Positions 23,349 to 35,336 of a DNA stretch of 64,000 nucleotides are shown one piece after another. The DNA is from Gemmatimonadetes bacterium SCN 70-22 (GTDB taxonomy: Bacteria; Gemmatimonadota; Gemmatimonadetes; Gemmatimonadales; Gemmatimonadaceae). Made by a program: the position numbers and the translations under genes. The notes under the pieces were generated by a model. The model was not told where the DNA came from, ran no database searches, and saw only the letters and a program-made list of their open reading frames with translations. The stretch spans positions 1 to 64,000 of the forward strand of contig MEDZ01000025.1 in assembly GCA_001724275.1 (NCBI GenBank). Direction: 5' to 3'. Within the stretch, counting starts at the first letter, position 1. Each line of letters starts with the position of its first letter.

Positions 23349-25502
23349 ATGTCGCGCGCGCTTGCGAGGTCGCTGTTGCTGGCCGCCGCCACCGCCGCCG
23401 CCTTCCCCGCGGCAGCGGGGGGGCAACGCGCATGGAACGACGCGGTGTCGCGCCAGCTGGTCGAACGGGCCACCGCGCGTCGGGCGCGACAACTCGCCGA
23501 CTCGGGGCTCACCGACTACCAGGCTCTCGCGCACGGCTACCTGACCTTCCTCGCCCAGCTCGGTGAGGGCTTCCCCATCCCGCCCAAGGTGGTCAAGGGC
23601 GACGAGTTGATGCTGGAAGTCTATTGGCGCGCGCCGAACTACAGCAAGCAATGGATCGTGGGTCGTCGCGATACGCTCCTCCTCCCCACCGACATCAACT
23701 ACCACCGCGACCACCTGGGGATCGTCCAGGGCAACTTCCCCGACATCATCCGCCTGGGCGACGGCGACGAGGTGCGCGACGTCGCCCACCCGCTCTCGGC
23801 GCGCGGGCTGGCGACCTACGACTACCAGCTCGCCGACTCGCTCCGATTCGAGATCCCCGGGCGCACCATCGACGTATACGAGGTGAAGGTCCGCCCACGG
23901 GATGATCGTGAGCCGGCCGCCGTGGGGGCCGTGTACATCGCGCGCGACGACGCCCAGGTCGTGCGCATGGCCTTCTCCTTCACGCGGAGCGCCCTCAAGG
24001 ACGCCCAGCTCGAGGACGTCTCGATCGTGATCGAGAACTCGCTCATCGAGGGGCGCTACTGGCTCCCGCGCCGGCAGGAGATCGAGATCCGCCGCACCGG
24101 CAGCTGGATGGACTTCCCCGCGCGCGGGATCATCCGCGGGCGCTGGGAGATCCGCGACTACCAGGTGAACCAGGGGGGGACGGTGGCCATGTCGCCCGGC
24201 CCCGAGATCGACTACGCCCCCCCGCAGCGCCGCGCGCGCTTCCGGTGGCCCGACACGCCGCTGGCGGCGGCGATCGGCGCCGACGTGCAGCTGGCGACCG
24301 ACGACGACCTTCGACAGGTGCAAGACGAGGCCCGCCGACTGGTCCGCGCGCAGGCGCTGCAGCGCACGCAGGCCACCCTCCCGTCGGTCCGCTCGTTTTC
24401 CGACGTCGCCCGGGTCACGCGCGCCGAAGGGCTCGCCCTCGGCGCCGGGCTGCGGCGCCGGCTCGGGGCAGGCTTCGACGCCGCGGTCATGGGACGCTTC
24501 GGCCTCTCCGACCACCAGGCCAAGGGGACCGCCTCCCTGGGGTGGGAACGCGCCGACGGAGTCGCCCTCCGCCTGCGCGCCTTCCGCGACTATCGCGACG
24601 CCGGCGACGACGCCGAAACCTCGCGCATCCGCAACTCCATCGCCGCCCAGGAATTCGGAAGCGACTACACGCAACCGTTCGATGCGCGTGGCGCGGCGGC
24701 CACGCTGCAGCTTGGCGCTCATGCGGGACTGCGCTGGACTCTCGACGGCGGCTATGAGTGGCACCAGGCGGTGTCGGTCGCGGCGCGCCCGTCGTGGGGA
24801 CGCTACGAGCCGGCCATCGCCGCCTATCGAGGGCGCGGTCCGCGCGTCTCGATCGGCGTGGAGCGCCCCAACGGTCCATGGTGGGGCGGAACGATGCTGC
24901 GCGCCCGGGGCGAGATCCGCGCCGGACGGCTCCGCGCCTGGCCCGCGGCCGAGCCACCGGCCATCGACTCCGCGGCGCCTGGGCGCTACGTGCGGTTCTT
25001 CGCCTCGGCGGAACTCACGCGCCCCGTGGGACGTGGGGAGCTGGCGCTGCGCATGGCCGGGGGGAGCGCCGACGCCCAGGGGACACTCCCCCCGCAGCTC
25101 TTCCTCTTCGCCGGAGGCCCCCTCTCGGCCCCGGGTTACGACTTCCATCAGTTCCAGAGCCGGGCCCTCGTCACGCAGCACGTGGAGTGGCGCTTTCCCG
25201 TCCCGTTCATCGCCATTCCGCTCGGCAGGTGGGGACGGATCCCCGGCGAGGCCCGCCTGGCCCCCTATCTCCACGGCGTTCATTCCGCGCCAGGGCTCGA
25301 CGCATGGCAGCTGCCGGGCAGCGCCCAGGGTGAAGGGAGCAACGACGCCGCCCTGCGGTATCGCGCCGGATGGTACCCCTCGGCCGGCATCGGCGTCCTC
25401 TCCTTCTTCGACCTGCTCCGCCTCGATGTCGCGCGGGGAATGAGGGACGGGCGCTGGACCTTCAGCCTCGACGTCAGCCGCGACTTCTGGCCGATTCTCT
25501 GA
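23349..25502 (+). CDS. outer-membrane beta-barrel protein of the D15/DUF5686-like type
   Basis: A 717-residue exported protein. The signal peptide is residues 1-26 (SRALARSLLLAAATAAAFP). About 300 residues of soluble, strand-rich N-terminal part follow, then a C-terminal half of alternating amphipathic strands with aromatic ends (for example ELALRMAGG, LFLFAGGPLSAPGYDF). The LFLFAGGPLSAPGY block resembles surface-antigen barrels related to BamA. Function is unknown. The stop codon sits in the loop of a GATTCTC-TGA-GAGAATC hairpin (25493-25509). It is divergent from trpE. Confidence 0.65.
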   Translation: MSRALARSLLLAAATAAAFPAAAGGQRAWNDAVSRQLVERATARRARQLADSGLTDYQALAHGYLTFLAQLGEGFPIPPKVVKGDELMLEVYWRAPNYSKQWIVGRRDTLLLPTDINYHRDHLGIVQGNFPDIIRLGDGDEVRDVAHPLSARGLATYDYQLADSLRFEIPGRTIDVYEVKVRPRDDREPAAVGAVYIARDDAQVVRMAFSFTRSALKDAQLEDVSIVIENSLIEGRYWLPRRQEIEIRRTGSWMDFPARGIIRGRWEIRDYQVNQGGTVAMSPGPEIDYAPPQRRARFRWPDTPLAAAIGADVQLATDDDLRQVQDEARRLVRAQALQRTQATLPSVRSFSDVARVTRAEGLALGAGLRRRLGAGFDAAVMGRFGLSDHQAKGTASLGWERADGVALRLRAFRDYRDAGDDAETSRIRNSIAAQEFGSDYTQPFDARGAAATLQLGAHAGLRWTLDGGYEWHQAVSVAARPSWGRYEPAIAAYRGRGPRVSIGVERPNGPWWGGTMLRARGEIRAGRLRAWPAAEPPAIDSAAPGRYVRFFASAELTRPVGRGELALRMAGGSADAQGTLPPQLFLFAGGPLSAPGYDFHQFQSRALVTQHVEWRFPVPFIAIPLGRWGRIPGEARLAPYLHGVHSAPGLDAWQLPGSAQGEGSNDAALRYRAGWYPSAGIGVLSFFDLLRLDVARGMRDGRWTFSLDVSRDFWPIL

Positions 25503-25656
25503 GAGAATCTGGTTACGAATCGCCGGGATGGCGGTCGATATCTGAGAGAGACGGCGCGCCTGTGTGCGTCGCCTGCCGGGGCTGGTCATCACCCCGCGAC
25601 CACTCCCCACCTTTCCCTCGCTGCCCGCTGTGTCCTCGGTTGGAGAACGCGTGAAC

Positions 25657-27936
25657 ATGCCGCCGCGCATCATTCGTGACGACTGGCTCCTCCCCACCCT
25701 GGAGGGGCTGGTGGACGCGGAGGCCCTCGCCGAACTGCGCCAGCCGAACGTCGAGAGTCTGTGGGACACCGCGACCCGGCGCGGCTTCACGACCGACGAC
25801 GCCATCCTCCAGGCGCTCTCGGCGCGCTTCCGGATGAAGATCGCCGACCTGTCGACCGCGGGCGCCGAGGCGTGCGAGGCCGTCCCCGAGTCGCTGGCGC
25901 GCAAGTACCGCATCGTCCCGTTGCAGGTGACGGACGCGGTGCTCGACATCGCGACCGCCGACCCCCACGACCTCGACTGCGAGCGGACGCTCGGCTTCGC
26001 CACCGGGCGAACCATCCGCATGCACCTGGCCGCCCCGTCGCGCCTGGTGGAGCGCATCGACGAGCTGTATCGCCCCGAGAGCTCGGTGGAGAAGCTCCTG
26101 GAGGGGATGCACCAGTACGACGTCCAGTCGCTCACCGAGCAGGCCGACTCCGCCGATCTCGACCTCTCGGCCGACAAGGCGTCGGAGCGCCCCATCATCC
26201 GGCTGGTCGACCACATCATCGCCGAGGGGATCCAGCAGCGGGCCAGCGACATCCACCTCGAGACGCAGGAGCTGGGGGTACGCGTGCACTATCGCGTCGA
26301 CGGCGTCCTGCGTCACGCCCTCACGCTCCCCCGCGCGGTCGGCGTCCCGCTCGTCTCGCGCATCAAGATCATCTCCGGGCTCGACATCGCGGATCGCCTT
26401 CGCCCGCAGGACGGGCGCGCCCGGGTCTCGGTGGACGGGAAGCGCGTGGACCTGCGCGTCTCGACCCTCCCCGCCTCGGCCGGCGAGAAGGTCGTGATCC
26501 GCATCCTCGACTCGAGCAACAACATCCTGTCGTTGGAGAGCCTCGGGGTGTGCGCGGTGGACTTCGAGCGCATCCAGTCGCTGGTCAACCTGCGCGAGGG
26601 GATCGTCCTGGTGACCGGCCCGACGGGGTCGGGGAAGACGACCACGCTGTACGCGGCGCTGCGCACCATCCAGACGCGCGGCGTCAACATCGTGACGGTC
26701 GAGGACCCGGTGGAGTACAAGCTCGCCGGCGTCGTGCAGGTGCAAGTGAACGAGAAGGCGGGGCTCACCTTCGCCGCGGCGCTCCGGTCCATCCTCCGGC
26801 AGGATCCCGACGTCGTCCTCGTCGGCGAGGTGCGCGACCGGGAGACGGCGGGGATCGCGATCCAGGCCTCGCTCACGGGGCACCTCGTCCTGTCCACCCT
26901 GCACACCATCGACGCGGCCAGCTCCATCGCGCGGCTGGTCGACATCGGCGTGGAGAGCTACAAGATCGGGGCGGCCCTGAAGGGGGTGGTGGCGCAGCGC
27001 CTGGTGCGCCGCCTCTGCCCCGCCTGCCGGGCCCCCATGACCGCCCCCGTCCCCGACCGGGTGCAGCGCTGGCTTCCCGCGGAGACGAAGCTCCAGCGCG
27101 CCGTCGGCTGCAACGAATGCGGCGGCACGGGGTATCGCGGGCGCCTGGCCATCATGGAGGTGCTCCTGGTCGATGGCGAGGTGGAGCGGCGCATCGCCGC
27201 GGGCGAATCGACGGAGAAGATCGTGGAGGCGGCGCGAACCGGCGGGATGCGCTCCCTCTGGGAGTCGGGGATCGACCACGTGGCGGCGGGCACCACCGAC
27301 ATCGAGGAGCTCCTGCGCGTGGTGGAGGTCCCGCTCGACCAGCCCGTCGTTCGCCGCGAACACCGAGCCGAGCCGCGTCACCTCACGCGCGACTCGGGCT
27401 CCCCGGCGGCCGGAACGTCTCGCCCGACGCCGGCTGCGCCCGCCCCGCTCGCCCCGCCGACCCCGGCCCCGGCTCCTCCTCCGCCCTCGTCCCGGGCCGC
27501 GTCCATCTTCGGCGACGATGTCCTGGAGTTGGTGGATGACGTCGCCCCCGCCCATCGGCGTGGGGAGAAGGGGACGGTCCTCCTGGTCGAGGACGAGGAG
27601 TCGCTGCGCCTGGTGCTGCGCGACCTGCTGGAGCGCGACGGCTTCACGGTGGTCGAGGCCGCCGACGGGATCGCCGCGCTCGACGAGATCGACCGGTCTG
27701 CCCCGGATGCCATCGTCCTCGACCTCAATCTCCCTCGCCTCGACGGCTACGGCGTGCTGGCTCGCCTGCGGTCCCGCCCGGGGACGCAGGAGATTCCGAT
27801 CGTGGTGCTCACCGCCAAGGCGGACGAGGAGAACGAGGTGCGGGTCTTCGAATCGGGGGCCGACGACTTCCTGACCAAGCCATTCAGGCCGAGGGCGCTG
27901 ACCGCTCGATTGCGCGCCCTGCTACGCCGGAGTTAG
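25657..27936 (+). CDS. PilB/GspE-type secretion ATPase fused to a receiver domain
   Basis: A 759-residue fusion. Residues about 10-145 form a MshEN-like N-domain, then the GspE/PilB ATPase: ASDIHLE, Walker A GPTGSGKTTTLYAAL (K327), Asp box VEDPVEYKL, Walker B LVGEVRDRET, His box STLHTID and the zinc tetracysteine CPACRAP...CNECGGTGYRGR. A proline/alanine-rich linker (about 605-645) leads to a complete receiver domain with LLVEDEES, phospho-acceptor D689 (VLDLNLP) and TKPF. It would power type IV pilus or type II secretion assembly with a phosphorylation input. ATG 25657 follows GGAGAA at 9 bp. No other pilus gene is in the window. Confidence 0.92.
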   Translation: MPPRIIRDDWLLPTLEGLVDAEALAELRQPNVESLWDTATRRGFTTDDAILQALSARFRMKIADLSTAGAEACEAVPESLARKYRIVPLQVTDAVLDIATADPHDLDCERTLGFATGRTIRMHLAAPSRLVERIDELYRPESSVEKLLEGMHQYDVQSLTEQADSADLDLSADKASERPIIRLVDHIIAEGIQQRASDIHLETQELGVRVHYRVDGVLRHALTLPRAVGVPLVSRIKIISGLDIADRLRPQDGRARVSVDGKRVDLRVSTLPASAGEKVVIRILDSSNNILSLESLGVCAVDFERIQSLVNLREGIVLVTGPTGSGKTTTLYAALRTIQTRGVNIVTVEDPVEYKLAGVVQVQVNEKAGLTFAAALRSILRQDPDVVLVGEVRDRETAGIAIQASLTGHLVLSTLHTIDAASSIARLVDIGVESYKIGAALKGVVAQRLVRRLCPACRAPMTAPVPDRVQRWLPAETKLQRAVGCNECGGTGYRGRLAIMEVLLVDGEVERRIAAGESTEKIVEAARTGGMRSLWESGIDHVAAGTTDIEELLRVVEVPLDQPVVRREHRAEPRHLTRDSGSPAAGTSRPTPAAPAPLAPPTPAPAPPPPSSRAASIFGDDVLELVDDVAPAHRRGEKGTVLLVEDEESLRLVLRDLLERDGFTVVEAADGIAALDEIDRSAPDAIVLDLNLPRLDGYGVLARLRSRPGTQEIPIVVLTAKADEENEVRVFESGADDFLTKPFRPRALTARLRALLRRS

Positions 27937-27958
27937 GGTGTGAGGTGGTGAGGTTCGG

Positions 27959-27987
27959 CGGGAGCACGGGTTGGTGCTCCCGTTTCT
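27959..27987 (+). terminator. intrinsic terminator after the PilB-REC gene
   Basis: CGGGAGCAC and GTGCTCCCG form a perfect 9-bp stem around a 6-nt loop, followed directly by TTTCT. It is 22 bp after the stop codon and 16 bp before the NUDIX start. Confidence 0.7.
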
Positions 27988-28002
27988 ACTTGGGAGCATT
28001 TC

Positions 28003-28467
28003 ATGGCCGAGCTCAAGGTGGGGGTCATCGACCTCTTCGTGATCGATCCGCGCCCCGAGGGGTGGAAGGTTCTGGTCTTGCGCCGGGCAGAGGGGACGCG
28101 CTGCACCGGGGCGTGGGAGGTGGTGCACGGGCGGATCGAGGGCGCGGAACGCCCCGAGGAGGCGGCCGAGCGGGAGCTGCGCGAGGAGACGGGACTCGCG
28201 CTCCGCCGCCTGTACAACGTGGCGTGCCACCCGTTCTACCTCCACCGCTTCGGCGTGGTGCAGGTCGCCGTGGTCTTCGCCGCCTTCGCCGACAGCGAGG
28301 GGGCAGTCGTGCTCGGGGGCGAGCACGACATGGCGGAGTGGGTCGGCGTGGATGAAGCGCTGTCCCGACTGGCCTGGCCACGTTCGCGGGCCTCGCTTCG
28401 TGACATCCAGTCGCTCCTGGCCAACGGCGATGCCGGGCCGGTGGAGGATGTGCTGCGGGTGAAGTAG
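28003..28467 (+). CDS. NUDIX hydrolase
   Basis: A 154-residue hydrolase with a complete Nudix box: G, five residues, E, then RPEEAAERELREETGL (consensus GX5EX7REUXEEXGU). The surrounding sequence (AWEVVHGRIEGAE...EHDMAEWVGVDEAL) resembles the dATP/dihydroneopterin-triphosphate or ADP-ribose group, but substrate is not predictable. GGGAG is the ribosome binding site before ATG 28003. A terminator separates it from the gene upstream, so it is probably monocistronic. Confidence 0.9.
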   Translation: MAELKVGVIDLFVIDPRPEGWKVLVLRRAEGTRCTGAWEVVHGRIEGAERPEEAAERELREETGLALRRLYNVACHPFYLHRFGVVQVAVVFAAFADSEGAVVLGGEHDMAEWVGVDEALSRLAWPRSRASLRDIQSLLANGDAGPVEDVLRVK

Positions 28468-28503
28468 GGCGGGGCTCGGACAGGCGCTCCGCTGCTCTGG
28501 CGC

Positions 28504-29304
28504 TCAGCCGCTGGGGGCGTTGGGCTTGACGCGCACGCTCTTGGCGGGGATTCCGACGTTCACGTGGTAGGGGCGGACGTCCTTGGTGGCGACGGCGCTG
28601 GCCCCGACCATCGCCTGCTCGCGGACGCGGACACCGGCGAGCACGGTGGCGTGGTAGGTGACGCGCACGCCGTCCTCGAGCACCGTGACGGCATTGGTGA
28701 CGTCGGCCTGCTCGACGATGCTGTGCGTGTGCGAGTAGATGTTGGCGTAGTCGCTGATCGAGACCTTGTTGCCGAGCACGATCCCGCCGCGGTCGTCGAG
28801 GAGGACGTGGCGGTGGACGACGACGTCGTCGCCGACCTCCATGTTGTATCCGAACGAGAACTCCACGTGCTGGAAGCACTTGAAGTTGTTCCCGCAGCGC
28901 CGGAAGATGCGCGGCGCCAGGAGGCGGCGCAGCTTGACGCCCAGCTCCACGTTCTGTCCCGCCAGCGGCAACCGGTCGAAGGAGTACCAGAGCCAGAGGA
29001 GCGGCTTGACGGGCTGGAAGCGCGCGTCGTCGCAGTCGGCGTAGAACTCCGGCTCGAGGGTGATGTGGCGCGGGTCCAGCTGGGAGAGGGCGAGGCGGGT
29101 GCCTAACGGTACCGCCGGGTCGGCGAGGGCCTCGTCGAGGTGCGGGGCATATTGGGGCCAGGCGAGCTCGGCGAGGGTGTCGCGGCACAGGGCGGCGCGG
29201 TCGCACGCCGGGTCGGCGAGGGCGGCGTCGAGGCGCTCGAGCCAGGCGTCGGCGAGGGGGGCGCTGGGGCGCGGGGGGAGCTGGCGGAGGGGGAGCCAGG
29301 CCAT
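28504..29304 (-). CDS. left-handed beta-helix (hexapeptide) acyltransferase
   Basis: A 266-residue protein. The N-terminal third is helical (PLADAWLERLDAALADP). The C-terminal part is a parallel beta-helix of hexapeptide turns (VEFSFGYNMEVGDDVVVHRHVLLDD, IVLGNKVSISDYANIYSHTHS, VTVLEDGVRVTYHATVLAGVRVREQAMVGASAVATKDV), ending VNVGIPAKSVRVKP. The active-site histidine would be in YSHTHS. Such enzymes O-acetylate sugars or other acceptors. A frame extension upstream to 29445 is rejected because it covers a tandem repeat and overlaps the next gene. Confidence 0.85.
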   Translation of the reverse strand: MAWLPLRQLPPRPSAPLADAWLERLDAALADPACDRAALCRDTLAELAWPQYAPHLDEALADPAVPLGTRLALSQLDPRHITLEPEFYADCDDARFQPVKPLLWLWYSFDRLPLAGQNVELGVKLRRLLAPRIFRRCGNNFKCFQHVEFSFGYNMEVGDDVVVHRHVLLDDRGGIVLGNKVSISDYANIYSHTHSIVEQADVTNAVTVLEDGVRVTYHATVLAGVRVREQAMVGASAVATKDVRPYHVNVGIPAKSVRVKPNAPSG

Positions 29305-29321
29305 GGGGACTCTCGCGTCGG

Positions 29322-29355
29322 GGGGAAGGGCGAGGGGAAGGGCGAGGGGAAGGGA
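29322..29355. repeat. 12-bp purine tandem repeat upstream of the acyltransferase gene
   Basis: Almost three head-to-tail copies of GGGGAAGGGCGA, beginning 17 bp before the acyltransferase start codon, giving a C/T-rich mRNA leader. It belongs to a wider set of pyrimidine-rich leaders in this window. Confidence 0.65.
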
Positions 29356-29372
29356 GGCGTCCTCGTCGTGGG

Positions 29373-30083
29373 TCAGGGCCGGGCGGCGGCGCGCGAGCGG
29401 ACCAGGGCGCGTTCGCGCTCGATGCGGTGCAGGAGGATCGACCACTCGTCGTTGCGCGCGGTCTCGTAGACGATGGCCAGCGGCTGGTTCACGTCCAGCT
29501 GCCCGTCGAAGACGTACAGCGCGTGCTGCACCTCGCGCTGCCGCAGGCGTTGCGCGCCGAAGCCGGGGGAGAGCGGGATGACGTCGAGCGGCTGGAAGTC
29601 GCGCCCGACGTTGGAGATGTTGACCTCCATGGGGCTGAAGCGCGTCTCGCCCTGCTCGAGGGCGAAGAACGAGACGTACCAGAGGCTCAGGCGGGGGAGG
29701 GCGGTGCGGCGTTGCAGCTGCTCGAGGCGCTCGCGCTGGCTCGCCACCAGGTCCCGCAGTGCCCGGTACGAGTCGGGCGAGAGGACGCGGATCACCGTCT
29801 CGTCGAGCGGGATCGCCCGCACCTGCAAGCCGAACTGCGACACCCGCAGGGCAATGTCGTCCTGTCGCAGCGTCCCGAACCCCGGGGGGACCAGCATCGC
29901 GCTGCTGTCGCGCCCCGCCCCGCGCTCGGGCGGCGCGCGATCGGCCGCCGCGCTATCCGGCGCCGTGCTATCGGGCGTCGCGCGTGCTGCTGGCGGCATC
30001 CCCCCGCGGCGGGGCGCGGGAGCGCAGGCGGCGAGCCCGGCCACGCCCAGCCCGGCCGTCCCCAGCAGCAGCGCCCGCCGCAT
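29373..30083 (-). CDS. lipoprotein of unknown function
   Basis: A 236-residue putative lipoprotein. A short signal with lipobox GLAAC gives C19 or so as the lipidated residue. A low-complexity Pro/Ala/Ser/Asp linker follows to about residue 65, then a folded domain with SLWYVSFFALEQGETRFSP and VIPLSPGFGAQRLRQREVQHALYVFDG. I recognise no family. The G/C-rich stretch upstream (30084-30172) is highly repetitive in CCGCCG and holds no gene. It lies between engB and the acyltransferase on the same strand. Confidence 0.75.
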   Translation of the reverse strand: MRRALLLGTAGLGVAGLAACAPAPRRGGMPPAARATPDSTAPDSAAADRAPPERGAGRDSSAMLVPPGFGTLRQDDIALRVSQFGLQVRAIPLDETVIRVLSPDSYRALRDLVASQRERLEQLQRRTALPRLSLWYVSFFALEQGETRFSPMEVNISNVGRDFQPLDVIPLSPGFGAQRLRQREVQHALYVFDGQLDVNQPLAIVYETARNDEWSILLHRIERERALVRSRAAARP

Positions 30084-30172
30084 CACCGCCCGCCGCGCCG
30101 TCCGCCGCGCCGTCCGCCGCGGCGCCGCCGCCGTGCCGCCGCCATGCCGGCCGCCACCGTGCCGCCGCCCCC

Positions 30173-30828
30173 TCACCCCCCCTCCTTCCGCCACGCCGGC
30201 TCCGACACCAGCGCCACCACCGCCTCCGCCAGTTCGTCGCGCCCGGCCCCCGAGTGCGCGCTCGAGGCGATGACCTGCGCCTCGTCCACCCCCGTCGCCT
30301 CGAGGATGGCCTGGACCCGCTCGCGCCGCGCCGCCGCCCCCAGCTTGTCGACCTTGGTGATCACGACGAGCGTGGGGATCCCGAGCTCGGCCAGGTAGTC
30401 GAGCATCGCCAGGTCCTCGTCGTTGGGGTCGCGCCGGACGTCGAGCAGGAGGACGATCCCGCGCAGCTGGCCGGTCATGCGCAGGTAGCCGTCGATGAGC
30501 GGCTGCCACGAGTGCCGGCGGCTCTTCGACACCCTCGCGTAGCCGTACCCCGGGAGGTCGACGAGGACGAAGTCGTCGTTGACCTGGAAGAAGTTCACCT
30601 CCTGCGTGCGCCCGGGCGTGCGGCTCACGCGCGCGAACGCCTTGCGCCTGACGAGGAGGTTGAGCAACGACGACTTCCCCACGTTCGACCGCCCGATGAA
30701 GGCCACCTCGGGGAGCGCCTCCGGCGGGCGCCACCCCCCGCGCACCGCCATCCCCCCCAGGAATTGCAGGTGGCGGATGACGAGGGGGTCGCGCGGCGTG
30801 GCCGCCCGGTCGCCGCCGGCGGGCGCCA

Positions 30829-30829
<1 letters not shown>
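30173..30829 (-). CDS. engB: ribosome biogenesis GTPase EngB/YsxC
   Basis: A 218-residue small GTPase needed for assembly of the large ribosomal subunit. G motifs are intact: G1 GRSNVGKSSLLN, G2 region SRTPGRTQEVNFF, G3 DLPGYGYA, G4 TKVDK, and G5 SSAHSG. The start overlaps the lon stop by one base (TGATG), so it closes the tig-clpP-clpX-lon-engB run, an arrangement also seen in other bacteria. The 20 N-terminal residues are extra. Confidence 0.95.
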
Positions 30830-33300
<2,471 letters not shown>

Positions 33301-33310
33301 GTTGGGCGCC

Positions 33311-34561
33311 TCACGCTTCCTTCTTCTGCCGCTTCGGCTGGATCTCGAGAAGGGGCGGTGCGCCGTGCACGATGCAAGCCTCCGTGACCTTCACCTCGAC
33401 CACGTCCTCGCGGCTCGGGAGGTCGAACATGATCTCGAGTAGCGTCTCTTCGAGGATCGCCCGAAGTCCGCGTGCCCCGGTCCCACGCTTGAGCGCCTTC
33501 TGCGCCACCGCACGCAGCGCCGACTCCTCGAACGTGATCTTCACGTCCTCCAGCTCGAAGAGCTTGTGGTACTGCTTGGTGAGCGCGTTCTTCGGCTCCT
33601 TCAGGATCTTGACCAGAGCCTCCTCGTCCAGCGCCTCGAGGGGGACGACCACCGGCATGCGCCCCACCAACTCGGGGATCAGCCCGTAGCGCAGGAGGTC
33701 GTCCGGCTCCACCTCGCCGAACGGGGTCTTCTGGACCTCCTCCTCGCTCGCCCCTCCACCCTCGCTGTTGCCGAAGCCGATCTGCCGACGCCCGGTGCGG
33801 GCCTCGATGATCTTCTCGAGCCCGTCGAATGCGCCGCCGCAGATGAACAGGATGTCCTTGGTGTTGATCTGGATGTACTCCTGCTGCGGGTGCTTGCGCC
33901 CCCCCTGCGGCGGGACCGAGGCCACCGTCCCCTCGAGGATCTTGAGGAGCGCCTGCTGCACCCCCTCGCCCGAGACGTCGCGCGTGATGCTCGGGTTCTC
34001 GCTCTTGCGGGCGATCTTGTCGATCTCGTCCAGGTAGACGATCCCGCGCTCGCACTCGGCCACGTTGAAGTCACCGGCCTGCAGCAGGCGGACCAGGATG
34101 TTCTCCACGTCCTCCCCCACGTACCCCGCCTCCGTCAGCGTGGTGGCGTCGGCGATGGTGAACGGGACGTCGAGGATGCGGGCCAGCGTCTGCGCCAGGA
34201 GCGTCTTGCCGACCCCCGTGGGGCCGATGAGGAGGATGTTCGACTTGTCCAGCTCGACGTCGGAGTCGCGCGACGCTCCCGAGTTGATCCGCTTGTAGTG
34301 GTTGTAGACCGCCACCGACAGCGCCTTCTTCGCCTGCTCCTGCCCGATCACGTACTGGTCCAGGACGTCCTTGAGCTCCCTGGGCGTCGGGACCTGCGTG
34401 ATCGCCTCCGCGACCTCGCGCTCATCGTCCTCGGCAAGGATCTCGTTGCAGAGGGCGATGCACTCGTTGCAGATGTAGACGGACGGCCCGGAAATGAACT
34501 TCCGGACGGAGTCCTTCGACTTTCCGCAGAAGGAGCAGCGCAGGTGTTTATCGTGCGACAT
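33311..34561 (-). CDS. clpX: ATP-dependent Clp protease ATP-binding subunit ClpX
   Basis: A 416-residue unfoldase that feeds substrates to ClpP. The N-terminal zinc-binding domain ([16 protein letters not shown]) is complete. The AAA+ module shows Walker [16 protein letters not shown], pore loop GYVGEDVE, Walker [10 protein letters not shown], the ClpP-docking IGF loop ([11 protein letters not shown]) and sensor [11 protein letters not shown]. It lies between clpP and lon; a stem-loop (34660-34685) in the gap from clpP may tune its expression relative to clpP. Confidence 0.97.
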   Translation of the reverse strand: MSHDKHLRCSFCGKSKDSVRKFISGPSVYICNECIALCNEILAEDDEREVAEAITQVPTPRELKDVLDQYVIGQEQAKKALSVAVYNHYKRINSGASRDSDVELDKSNILLIGPTGVGKTLLAQTLARILDVPFTIADATTLTEAGYVGEDVENILVRLLQAGDFNVAECERGIVYLDEIDKIARKSENPSITRDVSGEGVQQALLKILEGTVASVPPQGGRKHPQQEYIQINTKDILFICGGAFDGLEKIIEARTGRRQIGFGNSEGGGASEEEVQKTPFGEVEPDDLLRYGLIPELVGRMPVVVPLEALDEEALVKILKEPKNALTKQYHKLFELEDVKITFEESALRAVAQKALKRGTGARGLRAILEETLLEIMFDLPSREDVVEVKVTEACIVHGAPPLLEIQPKRQKKEA

Positions 34562-34659
34562 GGCGCTGGCGTAAGAGACGGGGGGAGCCAGACCCGGGGA
34601 TCCGGGCCTCCGATAAGTAGTAGACGGGTTTCGGGCTGGTCAAGCAAAAAGCGGCGGGT

Positions 34660-34685
34660 CCGCTGGTGACGTAAGCCACCAGCGG
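34660..34685 (-). terminator. stem-loop between clpP and clpX
   Basis: A perfect 9-bp stem (CCGCTGGTG / CACCAGCGG) around an 8-nt loop. Read on the minus strand, a run of five T occurs about 10 nt after the stem (34646-34650). This could be a partial terminator or attenuator after clpP, or an mRNA-stabilising hairpin. Confidence 0.45.
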
Positions 34686-34706
34686 CCCCATCCGGAGCCC
34701 GGCGGG

Positions 34707-35336
34707 TCAGCCGGCGACCGTGGGCCCCTTGGCCCCGTCGCCGATCTCGACGCGGTGGGCGACGATGTTGTCGATCAGCCCGTACGCCTTGGCGTCCTCG
34801 GCCGACATCCAGCGGTCACGATCGGTATCCTTCTCGATCTGCTCGATCGGCTGCCCCGTGTGCTTGGCCATCAAGCCGTTGAGCTTCTGGCGAAGGTACA
34901 GGATTTCCTTGGCCTGGATCTCGATGTCCGACGCCGTCCCCCCGCCACCGCTCTGGGACGGCTGGTGGATCATGACGCGCGAGTGGGGGAGCGCCGAGCG
35001 CTTCCCCGGGGCCCCGGCCGAGAGGAGGAAGGCCCCCATGCTCGCCGCCATTCCCATGCAGATCGTGCTGACCGGCGACCGCAGGAACTGCATCGTGTCG
35101 TAGATGGCCAGCCCCGCCGACACGCTCCCGCCCGGGGAGTTGATGTACAGGCTGATGTCCCGCCCCGGGTTGTCGGCATCCAGGAAGAGGAGCTGGGCGA
35201 TGATGATGTTGGCCACGTCGTCGTTCACCGGGGTCCCCAGGAAGACGATGCGATCCATCAGCAGGCGGCTGAAGATGTCGTACGAGCGCTCGCCGCGGCT
35301 GGAGCGCTCGATGACGTACGGGGGGTAGATGCTCAT
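34707..35336 (-). CDS. clpP: ATP-dependent Clp protease proteolytic subunit ClpP
   Basis: A 209-residue serine protease subunit that forms the double-heptamer chamber. The catalytic S99 is in GMAASMGAF and H124 in RVMIHQPS; the aspartate lies in the [13 protein letters not shown] region. The N-terminus [23 protein letters not shown] is typical. ATG 35336 directly follows the pyrimidine-rich right arm of a long inverted repeat in the tig-clpP gap, and there is no usual ribosome binding site. Confidence 0.97.
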   Translation of the reverse strand: MSIYPPYVIERSSRGERSYDIFSRLLMDRIVFLGTPVNDDVANIIIAQLLFLDADNPGRDISLYINSPGGSVSAGLAIYDTMQFLRSPVSTICMGMAASMGAFLLSAGAPGKRSALPHSRVMIHQPSQSGGGGTASDIEIQAKEILYLRQKLNGLMAKHTGQPIEQIEKDTDRDRWMSAEDAKAYGLIDNIVAHRVEIGDGAKGPTVAG

